A stretch of DNA of 64,000 bases from Azospirillum griseum (GTDB lineage Bacteria; Pseudomonadota; Alphaproteobacteria; Azospirillales; Azospirillaceae), in NCBI RefSeq assembly GCF_003966125.1, contig NZ_RXMA01000008.1, positions 62,001-126,000 of the forward strand, in the 5' to 3' direction. Of the stretch, positions 29,961 through 42,237 are shown piece after piece. The notes below the pieces were generated by a model. That model did not search any database, had not been told where the DNA came from, and worked only from the letters and a program-made list of their open reading frames with translations. Position 1 is the first letter of the stretch. Each line of letters opens with the position of its first letter. The position numbers and the translations under genes are program-made.

Positions 29961-29991
29961 GGCGGTGAGGTGAGAGCCTCACCGCCTTTTT
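29961..29991 (+). terminator. Intrinsic terminator closing the phage-like cassette
   Basis: A perfect ten-base stem (GGCGGTGAGG at 29961-29970, CCTCACCGCC at 29977-29986), six-base loop, then TTTTT at 29987-29991. It separates the cassette from lolC. Confidence 0.9.
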
Positions 29992-30019
29992 CCTGCCCGC
30001 AGGCCGCCGGATTTTCTGC

Positions 30020-31267
30020 ATGATCTTCAACGCATTCGAACGCATGGTCGCCATGCGCTACCTCCGGGCGCGACGCCAGGAAGGGTTCATTTCGGTCATC
30101 GCGGGGTTTTCGCTGCTCGGCATCGCGCTGGGGGTGGCCACCCTCATCATCGTGATGGCGGTGATGAACGGCTTCCGGGCGGAACTGCTGGGCCGGGTGC
30201 TGGGGCTGAACGGGCATCTGAACGTCTACAACCTGCGCGGCGGGCCGCTGCCGGATTTTGACCGGCTGACCGGCCAACTGCGCAACACCCCGGGCATCGT
30301 CAACGTGACGCCGACGGTGGAAGGGCAGGCGCTGGTGTCGGCGCGCGGCATCGCGTCCGGCGCGGTGGTACGCGGGGTGCGGGCGGAGGATTTCCAGGCC
30401 CGCCCGACCTTGGCGAACGGGGTGGTGCGCGGCTCCGCCCAGGAGTTCGGCGAGGATCGCGTCGCCATCGGCGCGCGCATGGCGCAACGGCTGGGGCTGT
30501 CGGTGGGCGATTCCATCACCCTGATCGCGCCGCAAGGCAACGTCACCGCCTTTGGCACCGTGCCGCGTTTGCGAAGCTACCCCATCGGGGCGATCTTCGA
30601 TGTCGGCATGTTCGAATACGACAACAGCTTCGTGTTCCTGCCGTTGGAGGAGGCGCAGGCCTTTTTCCGCACCGGGGATGCGGTGACGTCGCTGGAAATC
30701 TTCGTTCAGGACCCCGTGCAGATTTGGGCGGCGCGGGCGGCCGTGCAGTCGGTGGTGGCCGGGGTTGGCCGGGTGGTGGATTGGCAGCAGTCCAATTCCA
30801 GCTTTTTCAACGCCCTTCAGGTCGAACGGAACGTCATGTTCCTGATTCTGTCGCTCATCATCATGGTCGCGGCCTTCAACATCATCTCCAGCCTGATCAT
30901 GCTGGTGAAGGACAAGGGGCGCGACATCGCGATTCTGCGCACCATGGGGGCGACGCGGGGCATGGTGATGCGGATTTTCTTTCTGGCCGGGGCCAGCGTC
31001 GGGGTGACGGGCACGCTGCTGGGGCTGGCGCTGGGCGTGTCCTTCGCCACCAACATCGAAACCATCCGGCAGGCGATCCAGGGCTTGACCGGAACCAACC
31101 TGTTCGCCGCTGAGATTTATTTCCTGTCGCAACTGCCCGCCAAGATCGATTGGAGCGAGGTGGTGCAGGTGACGGTGATGGCGCTGGGCCTGTCCTTCGC
31201 CGCGACGATTTACCCCTCCTGGCGGGCGGCGCGCCTCGATCCGGTGGAGGCCCTGCGCTATGAGTGA
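30020..31267 (+). CDS. lolC: Lipoprotein-releasing ABC transporter permease (LolC/LolE)
   Basis: Inner membrane permease that, with LolD, frees outer membrane lipoproteins for transfer to LolA. 415 residues with the MacB/FtsX-type layout: one helix near 21-47, a large periplasmic domain (about 48-270), then three helices near 275-300, 320-350 and 375-400. The opening [22 protein letters not shown] is typical of LolC/E. Only one permease gene is present, so the complex is probably a homodimer of a LolF-type subunit. It overlaps lolD by eight bases. Confidence 0.93.
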   Translation: MIFNAFERMVAMRYLRARRQEGFISVIAGFSLLGIALGVATLIIVMAVMNGFRAELLGRVLGLNGHLNVYNLRGGPLPDFDRLTGQLRNTPGIVNVTPTVEGQALVSARGIASGAVVRGVRAEDFQARPTLANGVVRGSAQEFGEDRVAIGARMAQRLGLSVGDSITLIAPQGNVTAFGTVPRLRSYPIGAIFDVGMFEYDNSFVFLPLEEAQAFFRTGDAVTSLEIFVQDPVQIWAARAAVQSVVAGVGRVVDWQQSNSSFFNALQVERNVMFLILSLIIMVAAFNIISSLIMLVKDKGRDIAILRTMGATRGMVMRIFFLAGASVGVTGTLLGLALGVSFATNIETIRQAIQGLTGTNLFAAEIYFLSQLPAKIDWSEVVQVTVMALGLSFAATIYPSWRAARLDPVEALRYE

Positions 31268-31949
31268 CGCCATGCTGGAGATGACGGGAATCGTCCGCCG
31301 CTTCGAACAGGGCGGGGCGGTGCTGGAGGTGCTGCGCGGGGCCGATCTGACGGTGCGCGCGGGCGAATTGGTGGCGTTGGTCGGCCCGTCCGGGGCGGGC
31401 AAATCCACCTTGCTGCAAATCGCCGGTCTGCTGGAACGCCCGACGGCGGGCGTTGTCCGCGTCGCGGGCGCGGATGTGTCCGACGCCGACGACGCCACGC
31501 GCACGGCGATCCGCCGCCGCTCCATCGGCTTCGTCTACCAGTTCCACCATCTGCTGCCGGAGTTCACCGCGCAGGAAAACATCGTGCTACCGCAGATGAT
31601 CGCGGGCGTGGCCAAGCGGGTGGCGCGGCAGCGCGCCGACGACCTGCTGCGCATGGTCGGGCTGGACGCGCGGGGCAGCCACCGTCCGGCGCGCCTGTCG
31701 GGCGGTGAACAGCAGCGCGTCGCCATCGCGCGCGCGCTGGCCAACGCGCCGTCGCTGCTGGTGGCCGACGAGCCGACCGGCAACCTCGACCCCCACACCG
31801 CCGAGGCGGTCTTCGCGATGCTGAGCGCCATCGTGCGGCAGGCCCGCGTCGGCGCGCTGGTCGCCACCCACAACATGGAGTTGGCGCGGCGGATGGACCG
31901 GATTCTGGAGATGCGCGACGGCCTGCTGGTGGAGCACGCTCCGGTGTGA
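31260..31949 (+). CDS. lolD: Lipoprotein-releasing ABC transporter ATPase
   Basis: ATP-binding subunit, 229 residues, cytoplasmic face of the inner membrane. Walker [10 protein letters not shown] is at 42-50, the ABC signature LSGGE at 146-150, and Walker B ends in D170 E171 within [10 protein letters not shown]. The Q-loop region contains [17 protein letters not shown], the HLLPEF pattern being specific for LolD. It overlaps lolC by eight bases. In most alphaproteobacteria dnaE follows directly; here a block of five genes intervenes. Confidence 0.95.
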   Translation: MSDAMLEMTGIVRRFEQGGAVLEVLRGADLTVRAGELVALVGPSGAGKSTLLQIAGLLERPTAGVVRVAGADVSDADDATRTAIRRRSIGFVYQFHHLLPEFTAQENIVLPQMIAGVAKRVARQRADDLLRMVGLDARGSHRPARLSGGEQQRVAIARALANAPSLLVADEPTGNLDPHTAEAVFAMLSAIVRQARVGALVATHNMELARRMDRILEMRDGLLVEHAPV

Positions 31950-32074
31950 TGCGCGGGGCGGGGCGCTGAAGAAAAGTCGCGGCTGGGGCGAATTGTTGCT
32001 TTCCAGCCATTGCCAGACCACGGCGCGGCCACCACTCTTGACCCCAACCATCACCGGGGAGGGGCGTCACCGCC

Positions 32075-32932
32075 ATGGACCAGCGCATCATCGATCTGTA
32101 CGACGAATACACCCACGCGCCGTTGCCGCGCCGGGTGTTCCTGGAACGGTTGACCGCCCTGGTCGGCGGGGCCGCCGCCATCCCGGCCATCCTCGCCAGC
32201 ATCGAACCGAATTACGCCAACGCCGCCATGGTCGCGGCGGACGACGCGCGCATCACCGCCGCCAAGATCAGCTATCCGGGTGCCGGCGGCGACATCGCGG
32301 GCTATCTCGCCCGGCCCAAGGCGGCGGACAAGGCCCCGGCGGTCATCGTCATCCACGAAAACCGTGGCCTGAACGCCTATGTCGAGGATGTGGCCCGCCG
32401 TCTGGCCGCCGCCGGATTCCTGGCGCTCGCCCCCGATCTGCTGTCGCCGCTGGGCGGCACGCCGTCCGATCCCGACAAGGCGCGCGACATGATCGGCCAA
32501 CTGGATGCGGCCAAGACGGTGGCCCATCTGGTGGCGACGGTCGGGTTTCTCGGCGCGCACGCCAACGGAACCGGCAAAGTCGGGGTGGTTGGATTCTGCT
32601 GGGGCGGGGGCATGGTCAACCGGTTGGCGATCGCGTCGTCCGATCTGAAGGCCGGTGTCGCTTTTTACGGGCCGACGCCCGATCCGGCGGCGGTCGGCGG
32701 CATCAAGGCGGCGCTGCTCCTGCATTACGCCGGTCTTGACCAGCGCATCAACGCGACGGTTCCGGCCTATGGCGAGGCGCTGGCCAAGGCCGGGGTGGCC
32801 CACCAGATCCACATGTATGACGGCGTGAACCACGCCTTCCACAACGACACCTCGGCTGAGCGTTACAACAAGGACGCCGCCGATCTGGCCTGGACCCGCA
32901 GCCTGGAATTCTTTAAGGCCAAGCTGGGGTGA
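32075..32932 (+). CDS. Dienelactone hydrolase family protein
   Basis: An alpha/beta hydrolase of 285 residues in the carboxymethylenebutenolidase group. The nucleophile is C175 in GFCWGGG; the acid is expected in HYAGLDQRIN and the base His in YDGVNHAFHND, both present. A helical N-terminal extension (PLPRRVFLERLTALVGG) has twin arginines before a hydrophobic stretch, which could act as a Tat signal for the periplasm; this pattern is common in the family. Natural substrate cannot be told. It converges with the alcohol dehydrogenase across a strong hairpin. Confidence 0.88.
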   Translation: MDQRIIDLYDEYTHAPLPRRVFLERLTALVGGAAAIPAILASIEPNYANAAMVAADDARITAAKISYPGAGGDIAGYLARPKAADKAPAVIVIHENRGLNAYVEDVARRLAAAGFLALAPDLLSPLGGTPSDPDKARDMIGQLDAAKTVAHLVATVGFLGAHANGTGKVGVVGFCWGGGMVNRLAIASSDLKAGVAFYGPTPDPAAVGGIKAALLLHYAGLDQRINATVPAYGEALAKAGVAHQIHMYDGVNHAFHNDTSAERYNKDAADLAWTRSLEFFKAKLG

Positions 32933-32938
32933 ATGAGG

Positions 32939-32973
32939 CGGACGCGCGCGGTGTTCCGGGCCGCGCGCGTCCG
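32939..32973. terminator. Bidirectional hairpin between convergent genes
   Basis: CGGACGCGCGCGG at 32939-32951 and CCGCGCGCGTCCG at 32961-32973 form a perfect 13-base stem with a nine-base loop. It lies exactly between the converging hydrolase and alcohol dehydrogenase genes. A CTTTTC stretch follows on the plus strand. Confidence 0.75.
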
Positions 32974-32984
32974 TTGGCTTTTCG

Positions 32985-34136
32985 TTACAGCGCCGCGCGG
33001 AAGATGTCCTCGATCTCCGCCTGGGTGGCTTGACGCGGGTTGGTCAGGCCGCAGGCGTCGCGCAGGGCGTTGGTGGCCAGGGTCGGAATGTCGGCCTCCT
33101 TCACGCCCAGACCGGCCAGACCGACGGGGATGCCGATCTGGGCCGACAGGGCGCGGATGCCCGCGATGCAGGCGGCGGCCCCCTCTTCCGCGCTGTGTTC
33201 GCTCACGTTCAGGCCCATGGCGGCGGCAACGTCCTTCAGCCGCGCGGCCACGACCGTGCTGTTGTAGCGCTGGACGTGCGGCAGCAGCACCGCGTTGCAC
33301 ACGCCGTGCGGCAGGTCATAGAAGCCGCCAAGCTGGTGCACCATGGCGTGGACATAGCCAAGCGAGGCGTTGTTGAAGGCCATGCCCGCCAGGAATTGGG
33401 CGTAGGCCATCTGTTCGCGTGCGTGCAAATTCTGCCCTTCCGCCACGGCGGTCGGCAGATTGGCGGCGATCAACGACACCGCTTTCAGGGCGCAGGCGTC
33501 GGTGATCGGGGTGGCGGCGGTGGAGACATAGGCCTCGACCGCGTGGGTCAACGCGTCCATGCCGGTGGCGGCGGTCAGGCCGGGCGGCTTGGCCAGCATC
33601 ATCGACGGATCGTTGACCGAGATCACCGGGGTGACGTGGCGGTCGACGATGGCCATCTTCACGTGGCGGCGTTCGTCGGTGATGATGCAGAAGCGGGTCA
33701 TTTCGCTGGCGGTTCCAGCGGTGGTGTTGACCGCGATCAGCGGCAATTGCGGCTTGGCCGAGCGGTCGATGCCCTCGTAATCGGCGATGCCGCCGCCGTT
33801 GGCCGCGCACAGGGCGATGCCCTTGGCGCAATCGTGCGGCGATCCGCCGCCGAGCGAGATCACGCAGTCGCACCCGTTCTGGCGCAGCAGCTCCAAACCG
33901 GCCTCGACGTTCCCGATGGTCGGGTTGGGTTGGACGCCGTCGAACACCACGGACTCGATGGCCTTGGCCGCCAGCGCGTCGGCCAGCGTCTTGGCCACAC
34001 CCATCCGGGCCAGCGGCCCGTCGGTGACGATCAACGCCTTTTTGTGACCGTAGCCGACGATCATGTCGACGGCCGTGGCAAGGCAACCAGCACCCATCAG
34101 ATTGATGGACGGCATGAAAAACAGGCTCTGTCCCAT
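32985..34136 (-). CDS. Iron-containing alcohol dehydrogenase
   Basis: Group III NAD(P)-dependent, iron-dependent alcohol dehydrogenase, 383 residues. The dinucleotide-binding [14 protein letters not shown] is near 96-109. Metal ligands are expected in [13 protein letters not shown] (Asp, His) and [23 protein letters not shown] (His, His), which are intact. The opening [12 protein letters not shown] matches enzymes for primary alcohols and 1,3-propanediol; real substrate unknown. GGAGGA lies seven bases before the ATG. It is a single-gene unit on the minus strand. Confidence 0.93.
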   Translation of the reverse strand: MGQSLFFMPSINLMGAGCLATAVDMIVGYGHKKALIVTDGPLARMGVAKTLADALAAKAIESVVFDGVQPNPTIGNVEAGLELLRQNGCDCVISLGGGSPHDCAKGIALCAANGGGIADYEGIDRSAKPQLPLIAVNTTAGTASEMTRFCIITDERRHVKMAIVDRHVTPVISVNDPSMMLAKPPGLTAATGMDALTHAVEAYVSTAATPITDACALKAVSLIAANLPTAVAEGQNLHAREQMAYAQFLAGMAFNNASLGYVHAMVHQLGGFYDLPHGVCNAVLLPHVQRYNSTVVAARLKDVAAAMGLNVSEHSAEEGAAACIAGIRALSAQIGIPVGLAGLGVKEADIPTLATNALRDACGLTNPRQATQAEIEDIFRAAL

Positions 34137-34429
34137 GGTGGGATCCTCCGGGATGCGTTTGTTTTTGCGATCCCTAAACCCTCTCCCGTGTCCCGGTCCG
34201 GCGTCTCAGCGCCGTGGATTTTTGATGGTTTCGAACCGGTCACAGGCCACAGTGTGAACCTCTGATGGGCAAGCGGCTATGCGACTTTCGTGTGCCAAAC
34301 ATTCGGAGGAGGCGCGGCTGCGGCACGCGACGAGGCCGTCAATTCGCTCGCCGCGCGCCCAAAGGTTGCGCGAAAAACACACGCCTCCCCCTACGAAAGG
34401 TGGAGACGTGGCGTTCGGTGGCAGGTGGA
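34137..34429. other. Intergenic region between two minus-strand genes
   Basis: 293 bases lie between the transporter stop and the alcohol dehydrogenase start. Apart from the ribosome binding site of the dehydrogenase I see no gene or clear regulatory motif; open frames here are proline- and arginine-rich shadows. Confidence 0.5.
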
Positions 34430-35314
34430 TCAGGCGCGGACTGGAGTGGCAGCAGCGGGCCGTTTCAGAACCGACAGGGCCAGACCGGCAAACACCAGCA
34501 GGCCACCCATCAGCTTCACCGTGGAGAAGGTTTCCCCCAGCAGCAGCGCGCTGGAACTCATGCCGAAGATCGGGACCAGCAGCGAAAAGGGGGCGACCAG
34601 ACTGGCCGGGTAATGCCGCATCAGGAACCCCCAGGCGGCGAAGCCGAACAGGGTGGCCCCGGCGGCGATGTAGACCAGCGCGCCAACACCCAGCCAGCTC
34701 AAGGTTGCAAAGGCGTGGGCGATGCGGTCCGGCCCCTCCACCACCAGCGACAGGGCCAGCAGCGGCAACGGCGGGACCAGGCTGACCCACAGCATCAGGC
34801 GGAACAGGTCAGGGGCCTTGGCCTGCTTCATCACGATGTTGGACACCCCCCACACCGCCGCCGCCGCAAGGCAGAAGGCCAGGCCGGTCAGGGAGTCCCC
34901 GCTCGGCATTTCGCTGGCGATCACGCCGATTCCACCAAACGCCACCGCCATGCCCAGCATCTGCCGGGGGCCGGGCCGGTCGCCCAGGACGAAGGCGGCG
35001 AAGATGGCGGTGAAAAAGGCCTGCGATTGCAGCACAAGGGAGGCCAACCCGGCGGGCATTCCCACATCCATGCCGAAAAACAACAGTGGGAATTTGATGA
35101 CGCCCAGCGTCACCCCGATGCCCAGGATGAAGCGCCACGGCACGGGCGGCCCATCGCGCCAGCCCAGCAGCAGCAAGGGCAGGGCGGCCAAGGCGAATCG
35201 CAGGCTGGAAAACAGGATCGGCGGAAAGTCGCGCAGGCCGACTTTGATCGCCACGAAGTTGAGGCCCCAGACAGCGGCGACCGCAACGGCAAGCAGGATG
35301 TGGGGAATGCGCAT
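34430..35314 (-). CDS. EamA-family (DMT) transporter
   Basis: Inner membrane protein of 294 residues with ten predicted helices in two repeated EamA halves. The opening LLAVAVAAVWGLNFVAIKVGL is the hallmark of the first half, and AFCLAAAAVWGVSNIVMKQ repeats it in the second. Such proteins export amino acids or other small metabolites; a close relative is the YdcZ/EamA amino-acid exporter group, but the substrate here cannot be read from sequence. Single gene, minus strand, 65 bases from the preceding lipoprotein gene's stop. Confidence 0.9.
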   Translation of the reverse strand: MRIPHILLAVAVAAVWGLNFVAIKVGLRDFPPILFSSLRFALAALPLLLLGWRDGPPVPWRFILGIGVTLGVIKFPLLFFGMDVGMPAGLASLVLQSQAFFTAIFAAFVLGDRPGPRQMLGMAVAFGGIGVIASEMPSGDSLTGLAFCLAAAAVWGVSNIVMKQAKAPDLFRLMLWVSLVPPLPLLALSLVVEGPDRIAHAFATLSWLGVGALVYIAAGATLFGFAAWGFLMRHYPASLVAPFSLLVPIFGMSSSALLLGETFSTVKLMGGLLVFAGLALSVLKRPAAATPVRA

Positions 35315-35379
35315 GGTTGGCAGGCTAAGCGGATGACGGGACGCGCGTCAATCCACAGCCCACCCGCGTGGAACGCAGG

Positions 35380-35952
35380 TCAGCCCTCCGCGTTCAGAAT
35401 GCGGCATTCGTCCGACGCGTTGATCGCCCAGGAGGTGCCGGTCAGGGCCATGCCGCCCAACTCGCCCAGCGTGGCGCTGCGGAAGGCGACGCGGCGGTTA
35501 CGGGCGAAGGGATCAAGCTCGTCGAGATAGGATTTGCTCGGCACCGTTACATACAGACCGCCGTCGGGCAGGCCGCGCCCGGTCAACGTCACCTTGGCCC
35601 CCTGGTCGAAGCTGGCGGTCAGCTCGTACCGATCGCCGGGGGTGATCGGTTGGCTGGTCCCGGTCAGCACGAAGCCGGATTCCTCGGCGGCGGTGCGGAA
35701 GGTCATGGTCAAACCACCCTCGCTCGGGCCGCCCGGCGTGCGCATCGCCTTGCAAAAGGGTTTGGTCCCGTCCGGCTTCTGAACGGTGACAACCCAGCCG
35801 CGTCCGCTGCGGAACGGGCGCTCCGGTCCGCTGGGCAGACCGCTGACGGCGGGCGGCGGCGGCGGGGCGGTGGTCTGGCAAGCGGGCAGCAGCGTCAGGG
35901 TCAGCGGCAGAGTGATCCGTGCGACCGTCCGACCAAGGCCCAATCGGTTCAT
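35380..35952 (-). CDS. Putative lipoprotein of unknown function
   Basis: 190 residues. The N-terminus has a hydrophobic segment ending TLTLLPACQTT, where C near residue 24 is a probable lipidation site, followed by a Pro-rich spacer. The mature part has two further cysteines (PFCKAM and DECRIL) and beta-strand-rich character. I do not recognise the family. The ATG at 35952 is chosen because GGGGAGGA sits seven bases upstream; the longer frame to 36012 gives a hydrophilic extension that would spoil the signal peptide. Confidence 0.7.
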   Translation of the reverse strand: MNRLGLGRTVARITLPLTLTLLPACQTTAPPPPPAVSGLPSGPERPFRSGRGWVVTVQKPDGTKPFCKAMRTPGGPSEGGLTMTFRTAAEESGFVLTGTSQPITPGDRYELTASFDQGAKVTLTGRGLPDGGLYVTVPSKSYLDELDPFARNRRVAFRSATLGELGGMALTGTSWAINASDECRILNAEG

Positions 35953-36073
35953 CGCGGCATCCTCCCCATTCCTTTGGTGCCCATCGCTTGCGCGATCTTG
36001 TGGACGTTCCATACCACGAACGGCGCGGAGCGGCGATACGGATGCAACGGCAGGAACAGGGGCAAGAGAAACC

Positions 36074-36102
36074 GCCGCTGCGCCGTGGGATGGCGCAGCG
36101 GC
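36074..36102 (-). terminator. Terminator downstream of the cytochrome-like gene
   Basis: GCCGCTGCGCC at 36074-36084 and GGCGCAGCGGC at 36092-36102 form an 11-base perfect stem with a seven-base loop. On the minus strand it is followed by GGTTTCTCTT, a fair U-rich tail. Confidence 0.75.
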
Positions 36103-36112
36103 GTGGCTGTGA

Positions 36113-37576
36113 TCAGGGCAGCGGCTTCAAGCCCTTGAAAATATGGCTGACGTTCAGGCCGTTGCTGGCGTCCTTGCTGTTGTGGCAGCCAAAGCAGTTG
36201 TGCGGCTGGAACTCGGCGCTGTCGGGGTATTGGAAGAAGGTTTCCATCGTCGCGTTGGCCAGCTTCAGCGACCCGCGCAGCGAATCGTCGGTCCCGCCCT
36301 TTGGAATCTGGCCTTTCTGGGTCCACACGCCGCCGATTTGCAGATAATTGGCCCGCACGTCCTTCATCGCCGCCAGCGGGTTGACGAGGGACGCGTTGAT
36401 CGAGATCAGATCGGTGGCGTTGGCGACGTCCGCCGTGGCCTGGGAATCCCCCTGGTTGCCCCACGGGGTCAGGCGGATGACGCTGGCCGGTTTGACCGCG
36501 CCCTGGTCGGAATTGACGATGTCGCCCTTGTTCGCCCCGGCCTGTTCGGGCGATCCGTCGTAAATCCGTGCGGTTTCGGCGATGCTCTTGGTCAGCGGCG
36601 CGTTGGTCGGGGTGAAGGTCCAGACGCCCGACGAGTCATAGGCCGCCTTGGCCGTCACATTCTGGGTGTTGGTGTAGTAGTAGGGCGCGTCCGGCGCGTT
36701 GTCGACATGCTCGAAGGTGGACCACACCATTTCGGGATGGCCGTTGACGGTGGCGACGATGTGCACCCCGACCAGCGCGAACGTGCCCGGCGCGCTGCCC
36801 GACGGCTTCCAGATGTTCGGGTTGGCGGTGGAATAGGTCTGGACCGTCGCGTTCATCAGCACATAGCGGCTGGGATCGGCCACGGCGCGGGCGTCCACCC
36901 AGGAGGTCTTCAACTCCATCGTCAGGGCGACGCCATCGGGGAAGCTCTTGCCCGCCGTCTTTTCCACCAGCGCCAGATCGGCGGCGGTGGTGGGGAAGTT
37001 GGTGGCGATGGAGGTGTTGGCGAACAGCCCCGCCTTTTGGCTGGTCAGATAGCTGGCGAACACGTCGTTCGTGTGCAGGCCGTAATAGGTCAGGTAGGGG
37101 AACGGGCCGCCGGTGAAGCCCTTTTGCGCGATCAGCACGCCACCGCCCGCCTGTTCGGCCCCGGCGGCGTTGGTGGTTTTGACCGCGCGCACGCGGGCGA
37201 AATTGGGGGCGGCGGGCTGGCCGTTGGCGGCCTGGGTGTTGGGGACGTAACGGAAGCCGTCGCCGTCCGGGACCACGTTCAGGAAGCTGGAGCCTTGGAA
37301 GACATAGGAGCTGTTCTGTGGCGAGGTCAGCCACAGGAACATCTGCGATCCCCATTTGTAGAAATCGCAGGCGGTGTTCTGCAACGGCGGAAAGGTCACG
37401 CCGCTGGCCGGTTTGACCACGCCGTTGGGCGCGGCCTTGCCCGACGCGAACCAGCCGTCGAACTGGGTTTTGTCCACGACGCAGGTTGGTTTGACATCCG
37501 GCGGAAGGGTGGTGGCGGCGCTGGCGGTTCCCGCCAGAAGAGCCGTGGCGATGCCAAGGGCGATGGCTGATTTCAT
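36113..37576 (-). CDS. Exported protein with a single C-terminal heme c motif
   Basis: 487 residues. A clear signal peptide (KSAIALGIATALLAGTASA) directs it to the periplasm. The long mature domain, rich in Asn, Thr and aromatic residues, is not one I recognise; it includes FYKWGSQMFLWLTSP near 66-80. Near the end CFGCH at 461-465 is a covalent heme c site, but only about 22 residues follow it, so a normal cytochrome c fold cannot be formed by that part alone. No Met ligand is obvious. The start follows AGGA on the minus strand; an upstream frame to 37702 is unlikely. It is divergent from dnaE. Confidence 0.8.
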   Translation of the reverse strand: MKSAIALGIATALLAGTASAATTLPPDVKPTCVVDKTQFDGWFASGKAAPNGVVKPASGVTFPPLQNTACDFYKWGSQMFLWLTSPQNSSYVFQGSSFLNVVPDGDGFRYVPNTQAANGQPAAPNFARVRAVKTTNAAGAEQAGGGVLIAQKGFTGGPFPYLTYYGLHTNDVFASYLTSQKAGLFANTSIATNFPTTAADLALVEKTAGKSFPDGVALTMELKTSWVDARAVADPSRYVLMNATVQTYSTANPNIWKPSGSAPGTFALVGVHIVATVNGHPEMVWSTFEHVDNAPDAPYYYTNTQNVTAKAAYDSSGVWTFTPTNAPLTKSIAETARIYDGSPEQAGANKGDIVNSDQGAVKPASVIRLTPWGNQGDSQATADVANATDLISINASLVNPLAAMKDVRANYLQIGGVWTQKGQIPKGGTDDSLRGSLKLANATMETFFQYPDSAEFQPHNCFGCHNSKDASNGLNVSHIFKGLKPLP

Positions 37577-37793
37577 CGGCGGGATCCTGTCATGGGAGAT
37601 GGATGGGATTGGCGAAGGGCACGCAGAGGAATTTATTGATGGTTGTTTTATAAAAAAGTTATTCACGCATTTTTGAGTGCGCAAGTGGTTTGGTGCGCCC
37701 ACGGTTCAGTCTCTGCGGGGGTGTGGGCGCGGGCGCAACCGTGGAGGCGGGGCGGGGGCTGTGCTAGAACCGCAGGGACTGCCCCGCACGCTT
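37577..37793. other. Divergent intergenic region before dnaE
   Basis: 217 bases between the start of the cytochrome-like gene and dnaE. The part at about 37625-37680 is AT-rich (stretches such as TTTTATAAAAAAG), which suits a promoter for the minus-strand gene, but I cannot assign -35 and -10 elements firmly. Confidence 0.45.
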
Positions 37794-41285
<3,492 letters not shown>

Positions 41286-41289
41286 AGCG

Positions 41290-42213
41290 ATGATTTCGAA
41301 AACGGAACAACTCCCGGCCTTTGATCGCTTCATCGCCATCGACTGGTCGGGCGCGCGCGGCAAACGCTACGCCGGAATCGCCGTGGCGCTGTGCGGGGCG
41401 GGCGACGCCGCCCCCCGGCTGGTGACGCCGCCCGCCGGTTGGTGGTCGCGCACGGCGGTGGCCGCGTGGTTGCGGGACGCGGTGGTGGGGCAGGGCGGTG
41501 TGTTTGGGCAGGGTGGGGCGCTGGTCGGCATCGACTGCGCCTTTTCGCTGCCCTTCGCGGTTGCCGGGCGCAGCCTGCCGGATGGGGCGGGGGTCTTCGA
41601 TCTTTGGAACGAAATCGAAAGGATCTGCGCGGACGAACCGGATTTCGGCGGGGTTCCCTTCACCGAACATCCCCTGCACGGGGCCGGTTACTGGCGCGGC
41701 GGGCCGCAGCCCGATCATTACCAGGACCCGCACCGCGCCACCGAACGGGCCTGCCGGGACGAGGGGCTGGGCAGCCCGCAAAGCCCCTACAAGCTGATCG
41801 GCTCCAAACAGGTGGGCAAGGGCGGCTTGGCCGGCATGCGGGTGCTGCGCGCCCTGCGCGCCGCCGCCCCGGACGCGGTGGCGGTCTGGCCCTTTGATCC
41901 TGTCGCCCCCGGCCGGACGGTGTTCGCCGAGATTTACCCCCGCCTCTTCCTGAAACAAACCGGCTTCGGCCAGCGCAAGATCCGCGATGGGGCCGATCTG
42001 GACGCCGCGCTGGCCCAATTGGGGGCCGGGCCACTGGGGGTGGGCGGGACGGTCAGCGACCATGACAGCGACGCGCTGGTGTCGGCGGCGGGCCTGCGCT
42101 GGCTGGCGCAACGGCCCGGCCTGTGGCAACCGGTTGGGCTGGACGACACCGCTCGCACACGCGAGGGGTGGATTTTGGGGGTGGGTGCTCCGGTCCCCGC
42201 CGCAAGTGGTTGA
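41290..42213 (+). CDS. DUF429-like protein with RNase H-type fold
   Basis: 307 residues, cytoplasmic, in the family of predicted RNase H-fold nucleases (DUF429-like). Acidic residues are placed as in that fold: D18 in IAIDWSG after the first strand, D82 in VGIDCAFSLPF, E214 in FAEIYPRL, and D257, D259, D261 in SDHDSDALVSA. I infer a metal-dependent nuclease or a nucleotide-handling role, not proven. It begins four bases after dnaE stops, so it is co-transcribed with the replicative polymerase, an intriguing placing. Confidence 0.72.
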   Translation: MISKTEQLPAFDRFIAIDWSGARGKRYAGIAVALCGAGDAAPRLVTPPAGWWSRTAVAAWLRDAVVGQGGVFGQGGALVGIDCAFSLPFAVAGRSLPDGAGVFDLWNEIERICADEPDFGGVPFTEHPLHGAGYWRGGPQPDHYQDPHRATERACRDEGLGSPQSPYKLIGSKQVGKGGLAGMRVLRALRAAAPDAVAVWPFDPVAPGRTVFAEIYPRLFLKQTGFGQRKIRDGADLDAALAQLGAGPLGVGGTVSDHDSDALVSAAGLRWLAQRPGLWQPVGLDDTARTREGWILGVGAPVPAASG

Positions 42214-42237
42214 TCAAACACGCGGGGAGCGTCGGGG

